A stretch of 56,463 nt of DNA from Verrucomicrobiia bacterium (lineage in GTDB: Bacteria; Verrucomicrobiota; Verrucomicrobiia; Limisphaerales; DSYF01): positions 1 through 56,463 of the forward strand of contig DASTWL010000069.1 of NCBI GenBank assembly GCA_035765895.1, written 5' to 3'. Within the stretch, counting starts at the first letter, position 1; each line of letters starts with the position of its first letter. This document shows, piece after piece, positions 44,717-54,359 of the stretch. A program made the translations under genes and the position numbers. Under the pieces are notes generated by a model, which was not told the DNA's origin, searched no databases, and was given only the letters and a program-made list of their open reading frames with translations.

Positions 44717-44758
44717 CACCCTTTTGTGGTATTCCGGGCAGCGGCGCTGCCCGATAAC
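44717..44758 (+). promoter_or_regulatory. CACCC-N3-TGTGGTAT element, site 4 (kbl)
   Basis: CACCC (44717-44721), TTT, TGTGGTAT (44725-44732), then after 20 bases GATAAC (44753-44758). The spacer holds a perfect 8-bp inverted repeat CGGGCAGC/GCTGCCCG (44735-44742 and 44746-44753) without a following T run, a possible second operator. Predicted start near 44765, about 34 bases before the kbl ATG. Confidence 0.6.
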
Positions 44759-44798
44759 GTGATTGCCACGACCTGAACTGGCGCCCTACGTTTTGTGT

Positions 44799-45980
44799 AT
44801 GTTCACCAACAAGTCCCATTTAGAAACCCAGCTTGCGGACATTCGCAAGGCCGGCACCTACAAGAACGAACGGGTCATCATCACGCCGCAGGGCGCGACC
44901 ATCCGGGTGGCCGACGGTCAGCCGGTGCTGAATTTGTGCGCCAACAATTACCTCGGCCTCGCGCAGCATCCCGCCGTTGCCGCCGCCGCGAAGGCGGCGA
45001 TTGATGAATGGGGCTACGGTTGCGCCAGCGTGCGGTTCATCTGCGGCACCCAGGGTGTGCACAAGGAACTGGAGCAGAAACTGAGCGGGTTTCTCGGCAC
45101 CGAGGACACGATTCTCTATTCCTCGTGCTTCGATGCGAACGGCGGCTTGTTCGAGACGCTGCTCGGCGAGCCGGATGCGATTATTTCCGACGAACTGAAT
45201 CACGCCAGTATCATCGACGGCATCCGCCTCTGCAAGGCGCAGCGACACCGCTATAAAAACAACGACATGGCCGACCTCGAAATGAAATTAAAGGCGGCGG
45301 CCGGCTGCCGTTTCAAAATGATCGCCACCGACGGCGTGTTTTCGATGGATGGCTACATCGCGAATTTGAAATCCATCTGCGACCTCGCCGATCGTTATGG
45401 CGCGCTGGTGATGGTGGATGATTCGCACGCGGTTGGCTTTGTCGGCAAAACCGGCCGGGGCACGCATGAATACAACGGCGTGATGGGGCGCGTGGACGTC
45501 ATCACCGGCACCCTCGGCAAGGCGCTGGGTGGTGCCAGCGGTGGTTACACCAGCGGGCGCCGCGAAATCATTGAACTGCTGCGCCAGCGGTCGCGGCCGT
45601 ATCTGTTCTCCAACACGCTGGCTCCGGGCATCGCGGGCGCGTCGCTGAAGGTGCTGGAATTATTGAGCGGCTCAACCGAATTGCGCGACAAACTCGAGGC
45701 GAACACGAAGTTTTTCCGCGAGGGCATGGGCAGGCTCGGCTTCAACCTCCTGCCCGGCACGCATCCGATTTGTCCGGTGATGCTCGGCGACGCCGCGCTA
45801 GCCGGCAAATTCGCCGACGCGATGTTGCAGAAGGGCGTCTATGTAATCGGCTTCAGTTATCCGGTGGTGCCTCAAGGCAAGGCGCGCATTCGCACCCAGA
45901 TTTCCGCCGCCCATTCGCGGGCGGATTTGGAGCTGGCGATCAATGCGTTTGCCGAGGTGAAACACGAATTGAAACTGTGA
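44799..45980 (+). CDS. kbl: 2-amino-3-ketobutyrate CoA ligase (glycine C-acetyltransferase)
   Basis: Cleaves 2-amino-3-ketobutyrate with CoA to glycine and acetyl-CoA, the step after threonine dehydrogenase. The 393 residues match the alpha-oxoamine synthase family. [33 protein letters not shown] and [22 protein letters not shown] are Kbl-like. [21 protein letters not shown] and Lys241 in GTLGKALGG (the PLP Schiff base) follow. It is separate from tdh by about 22 kb. The ATG at 44799 ([12 protein letters not shown]) is chosen since the frame start at 44763 lies at the predicted transcription start. Its stop overlaps the GTG of the beta-helix gene (GTGA), so kbl is coupled with a secreted glycan protein. 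Confidence 0.95.
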   Translation: MFTNKSHLETQLADIRKAGTYKNERVIITPQGATIRVADGQPVLNLCANNYLGLAQHPAVAAAAKAAIDEWGYGCASVRFICGTQGVHKELEQKLSGFLGTEDTILYSSCFDANGGLFETLLGEPDAIISDELNHASIIDGIRLCKAQRHRYKNNDMADLEMKLKAAAGCRFKMIATDGVFSMDGYIANLKSICDLADRYGALVMVDDSHAVGFVGKTGRGTHEYNGVMGRVDVITGTLGKALGGASGGYTSGRREIIELLRQRSRPYLFSNTLAPGIAGASLKVLELLSGSTELRDKLEANTKFFREGMGRLGFNLLPGTHPICPVMLGDAALAGKFADAMLQKGVYVIGFSYPVVPQGKARIRTQISAAHSRADLELAINAFAEVKHELKL

Positions 45981-48232
45981 GCTCGTTTCCTGTTGCCGGG
46001 ATGTTGCTGGTCGTTGGGTTTCACGCGGTGAACGTTGGCAACGCGGCCGAATTTCACGTCGCCGTCAACGGGAACGATGCGAACGCCGGCGCCCAAAACA
46101 CGCCGTTCCGCACCATCCAGCATGCGGCGGACCTGGCGCAACCGGGCGATGTCATCACGGTGCATGAGGGGGTTTACCGCGAGCGGGTCACTCCTCCACG
46201 TGGTGGCACGTCGGACAAACAGCGTATCGTTTACCGGGCCGCGCCGGGCGAGCAGGTCGTCATTACCGGTTCAGAGCCGGTCAAGGGCTGGGAGCGCGTC
46301 ACGAATGACACGTGGCGGGTGACGATTCCCAATGCCTTCTTCGGCAAGTTCAATCCCTACGCCGACCTCATCCATGGCGATTGGTATGGCAGCAGCCGGC
46401 CGAATCACACGGGCGCGGTTTATCTGAATGGCGACTGGCTGACGGAGGCGGCACGCCTGGATGAAGTATTGGCCCCGGCTGGCGGCAAGCCACTATGGTT
46501 TGCAACGGTGGACGGTGCAGACCGCGGCGACTATCTGCTTAACATGGCTTCGTTCGCCATCGGCAAACACCGCATCGCAGCCGACGCCTTTGCCGCCCGG
46601 AGCGGCGAGCTTCACGCGGCGCCGTGCACGGAGGGTGGCAATTGCATCGGCTGGATTCGGAGCGGCAGCTGGCTTCGATTTGACGCGGTCGATTTCTCGG
46701 GCGCAGACCGGATGGAATTCCGCGCGGCCTCAGTCACGGACGGCGGCGACATTGAAGTTCACCTGGATGCGCCGGACGGCGAATGGATCGGCACTGCGTC
46801 CATTGCCGGCACGGGCGACTGGCAGAAATGGAATTCCTTCCTGACACGCATCAAGCCTGTCCGCGGGGTGAAAACGGTTTTTCTCGTCTTCAAGGCGCAC
46901 CAATCCGGGGGCACGAATACCACCATCTGGGCCCAATTCCCAGGTGTGAATCCGAACGGACAATCCGTGGAAATCAACGTCCGCCGGACGGTATTCACGC
47001 CGGAGAAGACCGGCATCAACTATCTCACCGTGCGCGGTTTCGACCTGCGCAACGCCGCCACGCCGTGGGCGCCGCCTACGGCCGCGCAGATTGGCCTCAT
47101 TTCCGCGTATTGGTGCAAAGGTTGGATCATTGAGAGCAATCGTATCAGCCATTCCACCTGTAGCGGCGTGGCTCTCGGCAAATACGGTGATGAATGGGAC
47201 AACCGCGCCGAGTCCGCCGAAGGCTATGTCGGCACGCTCACACGCGCGCTGACGAATGGCTGGAACAGGGCGACCATCGGCAGTCACATCGTCCGGAACA
47301 ACGAGATTTCCCACTGTGAGCAAACCGGCATCGTCGGCAGTCTCGGCTGCTCGTTCAGCGCCATCACCGGCAACGACATTCATGACATCCATGTCCGGGG
47401 ATTGTTTGGCGGCGCGGAGATGGCCGGCATCAAGTTTCATGGCGCCATTGATGTCATCATCAGCCACAACCACATTTACCGCTGTGGGTCCGTTGCCGGC
47501 ATCTGGCTCGACTGGATGGCGCAAGGCGCTCAAGTGACGGGAAACCTCCTGCACGATAACAGCTCGCAGGACATTTTCTTCGAGATGCAGCACGGGCCGG
47601 TTCTGGTGGCCAACAATCTGTTCCTGTCGAAGCCCCGCTCGTTTGAATTGAATTCACAGGGCATCGCTTTCGCGCACAACCTGATTCTGGGGCCTATCAA
47701 AAGCTATCGTGGTGATACGCGCAGCACGCCGTTTCATCCCGCGCACAAGACGGATGTGGCCGGACTTTATCCTGCCGCCGGGGGCGACAGTGGCGATCAC
47801 CGCCTTTACAACAATCTTTTCCTCGCGCCCAGCAGCCTTCAGGCACTGGACAACACGGCGTTGCCCTGCGTGGCCGCCGGCAACGTGTTCACCACGGGAA
47901 CGCAGCCCTCAAAATTCGACACCAGCCCATTGCTCAAGCCTGATTTTGACCCGGGCGTCCGGTTGACGCAAAAGCCGGACGGCTGGTATCTCACGCTGCG
48001 CGAAGACAGGGCCTGGCGGGATGAAGTAAAACGCCAGTTGGTGACCACGGGCCTGCTCGGCAAGACCAGGGTTTCCCATTGCACTTACGAAAACCGCGAC
48101 GGCACGCCGCTGAAGATTGACGCTGATTATCTTGGTCAGAAGCGTGACGAGCACAACCCGTTTCCCGGTCCCTTTGAAAATATTGGAAATGGCCCGCAGG
48201 AAATCAAAGTCTGGCCGGTTGCTTCCGAGTGA
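45977..48232 (+). CDS. Secreted parallel beta-helix protein with inserted CBM6/35-like domain
   Basis: A 751-residue exported protein of the pectate-lyase-like superfamily. The GTG at 45977 overlaps the kbl stop and gives a signal peptide ([18 protein letters not shown]); an ATG at 46001 would shorten it. The helix opens with the DUF1565-type motif [21 protein letters not shown] (about 28-50). A beta-sandwich resembling CBM6/35 (about 193-310; [43 protein letters not shown]) interrupts it, after which the coils resume (about 340-570; [43 protein letters not shown]). A C-terminal domain of unknown type follows. Could be a lyase or a glycoside hydrolase on sulfated or pectic polysaccharide; catalytic residues cannot be assigned. 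Confidence 0.78.
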   Translation: MSSFPVAGMLLVVGFHAVNVGNAAEFHVAVNGNDANAGAQNTPFRTIQHAADLAQPGDVITVHEGVYRERVTPPRGGTSDKQRIVYRAAPGEQVVITGSEPVKGWERVTNDTWRVTIPNAFFGKFNPYADLIHGDWYGSSRPNHTGAVYLNGDWLTEAARLDEVLAPAGGKPLWFATVDGADRGDYLLNMASFAIGKHRIAADAFAARSGELHAAPCTEGGNCIGWIRSGSWLRFDAVDFSGADRMEFRAASVTDGGDIEVHLDAPDGEWIGTASIAGTGDWQKWNSFLTRIKPVRGVKTVFLVFKAHQSGGTNTTIWAQFPGVNPNGQSVEINVRRTVFTPEKTGINYLTVRGFDLRNAATPWAPPTAAQIGLISAYWCKGWIIESNRISHSTCSGVALGKYGDEWDNRAESAEGYVGTLTRALTNGWNRATIGSHIVRNNEISHCEQTGIVGSLGCSFSAITGNDIHDIHVRGLFGGAEMAGIKFHGAIDVIISHNHIYRCGSVAGIWLDWMAQGAQVTGNLLHDNSSQDIFFEMQHGPVLVANNLFLSKPRSFELNSQGIAFAHNLILGPIKSYRGDTRSTPFHPAHKTDVAGLYPAAGGDSGDHRLYNNLFLAPSSLQALDNTALPCVAAGNVFTTGTQPSKFDTSPLLKPDFDPGVRLTQKPDGWYLTLREDRAWRDEVKRQLVTTGLLGKTRVSHCTYENRDGTPLKIDADYLGQKRDEHNPFPGPFENIGNGPQEIKVWPVASE

Positions 48233-48246
48233 ACCGCACTGCCGAC

Positions 48247-50076
48247 ATGAAAATTAATCTGGCAACGCTGCTTCTGGGAATTTTTCTGGCCGGGACGGTC
48301 CGACCATTGGCCGTGCGCGCGGCGGACTATGACGGGGCGGCCTGGGGCTTGGTTCCAGGCCGCACGCAGGACTGCACCGCTGCGTTTCAGACAGCGGTGG
48401 ATGAACTGAGCCGCCAGCCCGGTTCGACGCTCAAGCTCGCGCCCGGCGTTTATCATTTTCATGCGGCGCATGCCCGTCAGCGGATCGATTACCAGTCGAA
48501 CACCACCGTCGTATCACCGCGCCGCTATGCGATTCTCGTGGAGAATGCCAATCGCCTGACGATTGACGGCCAGGGGGCGACGCTGCTGTTGCACGGCGAA
48601 ATGACCGCGCTCGGCATTGATGCCTCCGAGAGGGTGACGCTCAAGAACATCAATATCGATTGGGACCGGCTGCTGACGTCGCAGGCCAAAGTCGTGGAGC
48701 AGCGACCGGACTGGCAGGTCATCGAACTGGACACGAATCGGTTTCCCTGCACCGTGGCCGATGGAAACCTGCAAATGATCGTTGAGGGAAACCAATCAAC
48801 TGTTTGGGCGACGATGGAATGTGACGCGGGCACCGGCAGGAATCTGGGAGACGGCGGCGGCATCCGGCGCGCGGAGGCCATCGCGCCGGGCCGATTCAAG
48901 ATCTGGGGCGCGCGGCGCGTGGAAAAAGTCGGGAACCTGCTGGTCCTGCGGCATCATTTGCGCAGCCACGCGGGAATTTTCGTTCATAATTCCCGAAGCG
49001 TTTCACTCGAAAACGTCGAGCTGTGGGCGTCCTGTGGGCTGGGGATGCTCTTTCAGCACAGCCGCGATGTGGTGCTGCGGAAAACTTCCGTCCGCCCACG
49101 CCCCGGCTCCGGGCTGGTGGTGGGGCCGAAGGACGACGGTTTCCATTTCTCCGGCTGTGCCGGCAAGATTTTCATCGATGGCTGCCGCATCGAGGGCACC
49201 CCCGATGACCCCATCAACATCCACGGCACGTGCCTGCCCGTGGACGGCCAGATGGCGGGCAACACGATTGCCGCGCATTTTGGCCATGGCCAATCCATCG
49301 GCCAGGCCTGCTGGGGGAAACCGGGGGACATGGTCTCGGTGTTGGATCGCGAAACGCTGTTGCCGGTGGAGCGAAACGTGGTCAGAGCATTCCGTTTAAT
49401 CGACCCGCGCAAGGTGGAGATTATTTTTGAAAAACCCTTCGCCCGTGCCGTCACTTCCCGGCAGGCGCTCGAGAATCTCTCGGACACGCCCAGCGTGACC
49501 ATCCGCCACTGCTGGTTTGGCAACAACCGCGCCCGCGGCATTCTCTGCTCAACGCCGCGCCAGGTCGTCATCGAGGACAACACCTTCGCGATTCAAGGGG
49601 CGGCGATTCTTATTCCCGGCGATGCCAATGGCTGGTTCGAATCTGGCGCCGTCACTGATGTAACGATCCGCCGCAATGTGTTCGAAAACTGCCTCATCGC
49701 GCCAACCCAGTTTTCCGACGGTGTGATTGCGATCTGGCCGGAAATCCAGCGGGATGTGCCCGGCAGATTTTTCCATCGCAACATCCGGGTGGAGGACAAC
49801 ACGTTTCAGGTCTTCGATCGTCCGATCCTTTACGCGCGCAATGTGGATGGTCTGACTTTCCGTGGGAACCGGATTGTCCGCACTGATTTCCGGCCGCCAT
49901 GGCACCCGAACCACGATGCGATTTATCTCCGGCACTGCCGCGCCGTTCGCGTGGGCAAGAACCGGACTGAAGGCGAACTCTTGAGTTACGACGTCGCGCA
50001 TCCGGACACACCGGCCGCCGAAGTCAAGATCGAGGCGGGTTCGATCTTCCACTTAAGTCCGGAAACTGCGAACTGA
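48247..50076 (+). CDS. GH110-like alpha-galactosidase, secreted beta-helix
   Basis: A 609-residue exported parallel beta-helix enzyme related to GH110, which removes terminal alpha-1,3-galactose from blood-group-B-type and algal galactan structures. Signal peptide MKINLATLLLGIFLAGTVRP to VRA. Conserved GH110-like blocks are VTLKNINIDWD, VGPKDDGFHFSGCAGK with Asp296-Asp297, GTPDDPINIHGTCL with Asp320-Asp321 (the aspartate pairs are the likely catalytic area), and then NNRARGILCSTPRQVVIEDN with GAAILIPGDANGWFESG. The length fits the family. A GTG at 48229 overlapping the previous stop is an alternative start; the ATG at 48247 gives a cleaner signal. GH95 follows after 10 bases. Confidence 0.85.
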   Translation: MKINLATLLLGIFLAGTVRPLAVRAADYDGAAWGLVPGRTQDCTAAFQTAVDELSRQPGSTLKLAPGVYHFHAAHARQRIDYQSNTTVVSPRRYAILVENANRLTIDGQGATLLLHGEMTALGIDASERVTLKNINIDWDRLLTSQAKVVEQRPDWQVIELDTNRFPCTVADGNLQMIVEGNQSTVWATMECDAGTGRNLGDGGGIRRAEAIAPGRFKIWGARRVEKVGNLLVLRHHLRSHAGIFVHNSRSVSLENVELWASCGLGMLFQHSRDVVLRKTSVRPRPGSGLVVGPKDDGFHFSGCAGKIFIDGCRIEGTPDDPINIHGTCLPVDGQMAGNTIAAHFGHGQSIGQACWGKPGDMVSVLDRETLLPVERNVVRAFRLIDPRKVEIIFEKPFARAVTSRQALENLSDTPSVTIRHCWFGNNRARGILCSTPRQVVIEDNTFAIQGAAILIPGDANGWFESGAVTDVTIRRNVFENCLIAPTQFSDGVIAIWPEIQRDVPGRFFHRNIRVEDNTFQVFDRPILYARNVDGLTFRGNRIVRTDFRPPWHPNHDAIYLRHCRAVRVGKNRTEGELLSYDVAHPDTPAAEVKIEAGSIFHLSPETAN

Positions 50077-50086
50077 TCTTTGCCTA

Positions 50087-52450
50087 ATGTTCACGCACAC
50101 CAAAATCGTCCGTTCGTTGGCAGGGCTTGGCTCCGCCGTATTGCTCGGGTTCAACGCGGGCGCCGGTTCGCCGTTGCCACCGGACGCCGCGCTGAATCTC
50201 AAACTCACCGCCCCGATCAAGACGTGGGACGAGGCGGTGCCGTTGGGCAACGGCGCCATGGGCGTTTTGCTTTGGGGCGAGGGGAATGTGCTGCGGCTTT
50301 CGTTGGATCGCGGCGATTTGTGGGACGAGCGCCCATCCAAGGCGTTCCTGCGCGTGCGGGATCGATTTAACTGGGCCACGATGCAGCAGCTCGTCGCCAG
50401 CAACCGCATGGGCGAATTCAATGACGTTTTCGATGCCAACTACGATTACAATGGTCCGCCGACCAAGCTTCCGGCCGGGCGGGTTGAAATCACGCTGGAT
50501 TCATCGCAATCCATCGAGGCCTTCGAGCTGAATCTGGCAACGGCCGAGGGCGTGGTGCAGGGAAAGACGGGGGAATTGGCGCGGGCCTTTGTCAACGCGG
50601 CCGATGTGGCGCATCCCGTTGCGGTGTTGCTCCTGCAGGGGCCGCCGTTGCAGGACGTGCGCCTGAAAACCCCGGCTTCGGTGAAGCAACTCGGCTACGC
50701 TGAGCCGCGAGCCGGCGAGGCGGAAGGCATGCGCTGGTTTGAACAACCGGGGGCCGAAGGGTTTTCCTACGCCCTTTGCGTCGCATGGAAGCGGGCGGGC
50801 GATTCCACGCTGATGGCCGTGACGGTCGCAACCAGCACAGAGGGCAAACATCCCCAGGCGGTGGCGGAAACTCGGGTCAAGACCGCGCTCAAAGCCGGTT
50901 ACCAGAAACTTCTGTCCAAACATGCCCGCTGGTGGGACGAGTTCTGGGAACATTCCAGCGTCCAGGTGCCCGAGATGGACATGCTGCGACAGTATTATCT
51001 CGTTCGCTACTTCTACGGCGCGGCTTCACGACGGGGCGCGCCGCCGATGCCGTTGCAGGGCGTGTGGACGGCCGATGCCGGTTCGCTGCCGCCGTGGAAG
51101 GGGGATTACCACAATGATCTCAACACGCAGATGACGTATCTGGCCTATCGCACCTCTGGCGACTTCGATGAGGGGCTCTGCTTTCTGGACTATCTCTGGG
51201 ACCGGCTGCCGGTGTTCCGCAAGTTCGCGGGAGACTTTTACAACGCGCCCGGCGCGGCGGTGCCCGGCGTGATGAGCCTCGCAGGTCAACCCCTGGGCGG
51301 GTGGGGGCAATACAGCCTGTCGCCGACGATGGGCGCATGGAACGCGCATTTATTCTATTTGCACTGGCGCGCGACGGATGATGAGCGTTTCCTCCGCCGC
51401 CGGGCGTATCCATTTTGCCGCGCGATCGGCACGTGCCTTCGCGCGTTGCTCAAGCCGGATGCCAGTGGCGTGCTGGTGCTTCCGTTGTCCAGTTCGCCGG
51501 AGTTTTTTGACAATTCCCGCCGCGCCTTCCTCAAACCGGACAGCAACTACGACCTTGCCTGCATGAAAATGCTCTTCCTCTCGCTGGCGGAAATGGCCGA
51601 TGCCGTCGGCAACAAGGAAGAATCCGCCGGGTGGGTGGCAACGGCAAAGCAGCTGGGCGATTTCCACATGAAACCGGACGGAACACTGTTGCTCGACGCA
51701 ACCACGCCGCTGCCGGGCAGCCATCGGCATCTGTCGAATCTTATGGGGATACACCCGTTCAATCTCATCACGGTGGACGGCGGTGAGCGCGACCGGCAGG
51801 TCATTGCCGCGAGCCTGAAGGATTGGGACCGCCAGGGCACCGGCGCGTGGTGCGGTTATTCTTTTTCCTGGATGAGTTGTCTCCGCGCCCGCGTGGGCGA
51901 CGCCGAGGCCGCGTTGCGCAATCTCGATGTTTACGCTCATGCGTTCACGCTGCGGAACGGCTTCCACGCGAACGGCGACCAGACCCAGTCCGGCTTCAGT
52001 GGTTTTACCTACCGCCCCTTCACGCTGGAGGGGAACTTCCTGGCGATGGAAGCCGTCCATGAAATGTTGCTGCAAAGCTGGAGTCCGACGCCCGGCCGGC
52101 GGGACACGGAAGTCGTCCGCCTCTTCCCGGCGACGCCGTGGCGCTGGCACGAGGCGTCATTTGAAAACCTTCGCGCCGGGGGCGGATGGGTGGTTTCCGC
52201 GCGCCGGGAAAATAATGCCACTTCTTGGTTCAAAATCACGGCCCGCCACGGCGGGGTGCTGCGCCTTCGGGACAACTTTGCCGGACGGACGCCACGGTGG
52301 AGCCGCTCCGGCGTGATCAAGGTTGGTGATAATTTCGAAATTAGGATGAAGGCAGGCGAAAGCCTGGAGGCGGAATTGCCCAAGCCGCCGGCTACTCCGC
52401 TGGCGCCGGAAAATGCCGCCGTGCCAGTGATCATTCGCCGGCAGCGATGA
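50087..52450 (+). CDS. Secreted GH95 family glycosidase (alpha-L-fucosidase/galactosidase)
   Basis: A 787-residue GH95 enzyme acting on terminal alpha-1,2-L-fucose or, in some members, alpha-L-galactose. Signal peptide (RSLAGLGSAVLLGFNAGA); N-terminal GH95 domain (WDEAVPLGNGAMGVLLWG, LSLDRGDLWDE); (alpha/alpha)6 barrel with LQGVWTADAGSLPPWKGDYHNDLNTQM (Asn343 and Asn346 region, base activation) and the acid Glu472 in SSSPEFFDN. The GAWCGYSFSWMSCLRAR and NGFHANGDQTQSGFSG segments and a C-terminal domain (VVRLFPATPW) complete it. Compared with classical fucosidases the Asn motif is HNDLN rather than HxNIN, so specificity may differ. It ends the beta-helix/GH95 run; a 297-bp gap follows. Confidence 0.88.
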   Translation: MFTHTKIVRSLAGLGSAVLLGFNAGAGSPLPPDAALNLKLTAPIKTWDEAVPLGNGAMGVLLWGEGNVLRLSLDRGDLWDERPSKAFLRVRDRFNWATMQQLVASNRMGEFNDVFDANYDYNGPPTKLPAGRVEITLDSSQSIEAFELNLATAEGVVQGKTGELARAFVNAADVAHPVAVLLLQGPPLQDVRLKTPASVKQLGYAEPRAGEAEGMRWFEQPGAEGFSYALCVAWKRAGDSTLMAVTVATSTEGKHPQAVAETRVKTALKAGYQKLLSKHARWWDEFWEHSSVQVPEMDMLRQYYLVRYFYGAASRRGAPPMPLQGVWTADAGSLPPWKGDYHNDLNTQMTYLAYRTSGDFDEGLCFLDYLWDRLPVFRKFAGDFYNAPGAAVPGVMSLAGQPLGGWGQYSLSPTMGAWNAHLFYLHWRATDDERFLRRRAYPFCRAIGTCLRALLKPDASGVLVLPLSSSPEFFDNSRRAFLKPDSNYDLACMKMLFLSLAEMADAVGNKEESAGWVATAKQLGDFHMKPDGTLLLDATTPLPGSHRHLSNLMGIHPFNLITVDGGERDRQVIAASLKDWDRQGTGAWCGYSFSWMSCLRARVGDAEAALRNLDVYAHAFTLRNGFHANGDQTQSGFSGFTYRPFTLEGNFLAMEAVHEMLLQSWSPTPGRRDTEVVRLFPATPWRWHEASFENLRAGGGWVVSARRENNATSWFKITARHGGVLRLRDNFAGRTPRWSRSGVIKVGDNFEIRMKAGESLEAELPKPPATPLAPENAAVPVIIRRQR

Positions 52451-52747
52451 TCCCAATTGCCGTTGAGTGCATTGCCGGCTCCCCATTATGGGGGATTTCC
52501 CGGCCTGACAATGTTGAATAGGCTTCAGGGACGCAAGCCGACGGCCCTTGGCGATGGCCATTTGAAGCAGCATGCAAAACAACATCCCAGCAGGAGCTCC
52601 AATTGTCTTCCGTCGAAGGTTGCACGATGCGAGTCCGGTGGCGCCCGTATCGCTTCCGGCGGGTTGCGAAAAGACCGATGCGTTGTTCCGGAACCGCGAG
52701 GCAACTGATTCCCGGTCGCATTGGCATTTAAAAACCTCCATGACATC
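52451..52747. other. Gap between GH95 and the sulfatases
   Basis: A 297-bp gap with no convincing gene. CCCC/GGGG arms around ATTAT (about 52483-52496) could form a weak hairpin without a T run. No clear sigma-70 promoter or copy of the TGTGGTAT element was found. It probably holds the sulfatase promoter, but I cannot locate it. Confidence 0.3.
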
Positions 52748-54331
52748 ATGGCGATCATAAAAAGACCCATCATCCCGGTTGCGTTTCTCCTTTTCACAAT
52801 GGCGCTGGCCGCGGCGCAGAAACCGAACATCCTGTTCATCATGGCCGACGACCACGCGTGGCAGGCCGTCAGCGCCTACCATGAGTCGCGCCATTTGATC
52901 CAGACACCAAACATCGACCGGCTGGCGCACGAGGGCATGCGTTTCGACCGTTGCTTGGTGAACAATTCGCTCTGCGGGCCGAGCCGCGCGTCCATCATCA
53001 CGGGCACCTACAGCCATTTGAACGGCTTTTACAACAACGCCAACTGCCGGTTTGACGGGTCGCAGGTCACGTTCCCCAAGCTGCTTCAGCAGGCGGGTTA
53101 TCAGACCGCGATGGTTGGCAAATGGCACCTGGGATCCAATCCGACCGGCTTCGATCACTGGGAGATTCTGCTGGGGCAGGGCGTTTACTACAATCCGCCG
53201 ATGCTGCGCGATGGGGAGCGCGTGAAACATCAGGGTTACGTGACCGACGTCATCACCGACCTTTCGCTGGACTGGCTCAAGCAGCGCGATCCGAACAAGC
53301 CGTTCATGCTGCTCTGCTGGCAGAAGGCGCCGCATCGCAACTGGCAGCCCGCGCTGCGCGATCTGGATTTTGACCACGACCGCAAGTATCCGCTGCCCGA
53401 CAGCCTGTTCGATGATTACGCCGGGCGCGGCCTCGCCGAGCGCAATCAGAACATGACCATAGCGCAGACCATGCAGTTGAACTACGACAACAAGCTCACG
53501 CCACCGCCGGGTCTGACGCCGGAACAAAAGCGGACTTGGGACGCCTACTACACGCCGCGCAATGAGGCGTTCCGGAAGCAGAACCTGTCCGGGCGCGCGC
53601 TGGTGGAGTGGAAATACAACCGCTACCTGCACGATTACCTCGGGTGCATCAAGGGCGTGGATGACAATGTGGGCCGGCTGTTGCGCTACCTGGACGACAC
53701 GGGCCTGGCCACGAACACCATCGTGATTTACTCCTCCGATCAGGGCTTCTTCGTCGGCGAACACGGCTGGTTCGATAAACGCTGGATTTTTCAGGAATCC
53801 GCCCGCACCCCGCTGCTCATCCGCTGGCCGCAGGTCATCCAGGCGGGCAGCGTGAATTCAAATCTCGTGGCCAACATTGATTTCGCCGAGACGCTGCTCG
53901 ACGCGGCGGGTTTGCCGGTGCCGGCCCGGACGCAGGGCCGCAGCCTTTTGCCGCTGTTGCACGGCACGACGCCGGCGGACTGGCGCACGGCGTTCTACTA
54001 TCATTATTACGAGTATCCCGACGAGCACCACGTCCGCCCGCATTACGGCCTCATCACCGACCGTTACACGCTGGTGCGCTTCTACAAACCGGACGTGGAA
54101 ATCCCCGACGCCGGGCCCTGGTCCGTGGCCTCCATTCCGAATGATTACTGGGAGCTGTTCGACCGGGAGAAGGATCCGCAGGAGATGAAAAGCGTTTTCG
54201 GCGATCCCGCCTACACCGACGTGCAGGCGAAGCTGATGCAGGAAGTGAGCCGCCAGCGCGCCGTCTTGAAGGAACCGGCGCAGGACGAATTGAAGGCCTA
54301 CGGCTTTCAGCCCAGGAAGCCGGCGCAATGA
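52748..54331 (+). CDS. Secreted S1 sulfatase
   Basis: A 527-residue S1-type sulfatase. Signal peptide ([15 protein letters not shown]), then [15 protein letters not shown] with the metal aspartates. Cys76 in CGPSRAS is the residue converted to formylglycine (C-x-P-x-R rule). [27 protein letters not shown] and the helical [13 protein letters not shown] segment are as in the family, and the long [16 protein letters not shown] end is common in carbohydrate-sulfatase subfamilies. The ATG at 52748 gives the signal peptide; a TTG at 52721 would add nine residues. The second sulfatase follows after 28 bases. The exact sugar position cannot be told. Needs a formylglycine-generating enzyme from outside this window. 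Confidence 0.93.
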   Translation: MAIIKRPIIPVAFLLFTMALAAAQKPNILFIMADDHAWQAVSAYHESRHLIQTPNIDRLAHEGMRFDRCLVNNSLCGPSRASIITGTYSHLNGFYNNANCRFDGSQVTFPKLLQQAGYQTAMVGKWHLGSNPTGFDHWEILLGQGVYYNPPMLRDGERVKHQGYVTDVITDLSLDWLKQRDPNKPFMLLCWQKAPHRNWQPALRDLDFDHDRKYPLPDSLFDDYAGRGLAERNQNMTIAQTMQLNYDNKLTPPPGLTPEQKRTWDAYYTPRNEAFRKQNLSGRALVEWKYNRYLHDYLGCIKGVDDNVGRLLRYLDDTGLATNTIVIYSSDQGFFVGEHGWFDKRWIFQESARTPLLIRWPQVIQAGSVNSNLVANIDFAETLLDAAGLPVPARTQGRSLLPLLHGTTPADWRTAFYYHYYEYPDEHHVRPHYGLITDRYTLVRFYKPDVEIPDAGPWSVASIPNDYWELFDREKDPQEMKSVFGDPAYTDVQAKLMQEVSRQRAVLKEPAQDELKAYGFQPRKPAQ

Positions 54332-54359
54332 GCCGCGAACATCAACCCGCACCTTGCTT

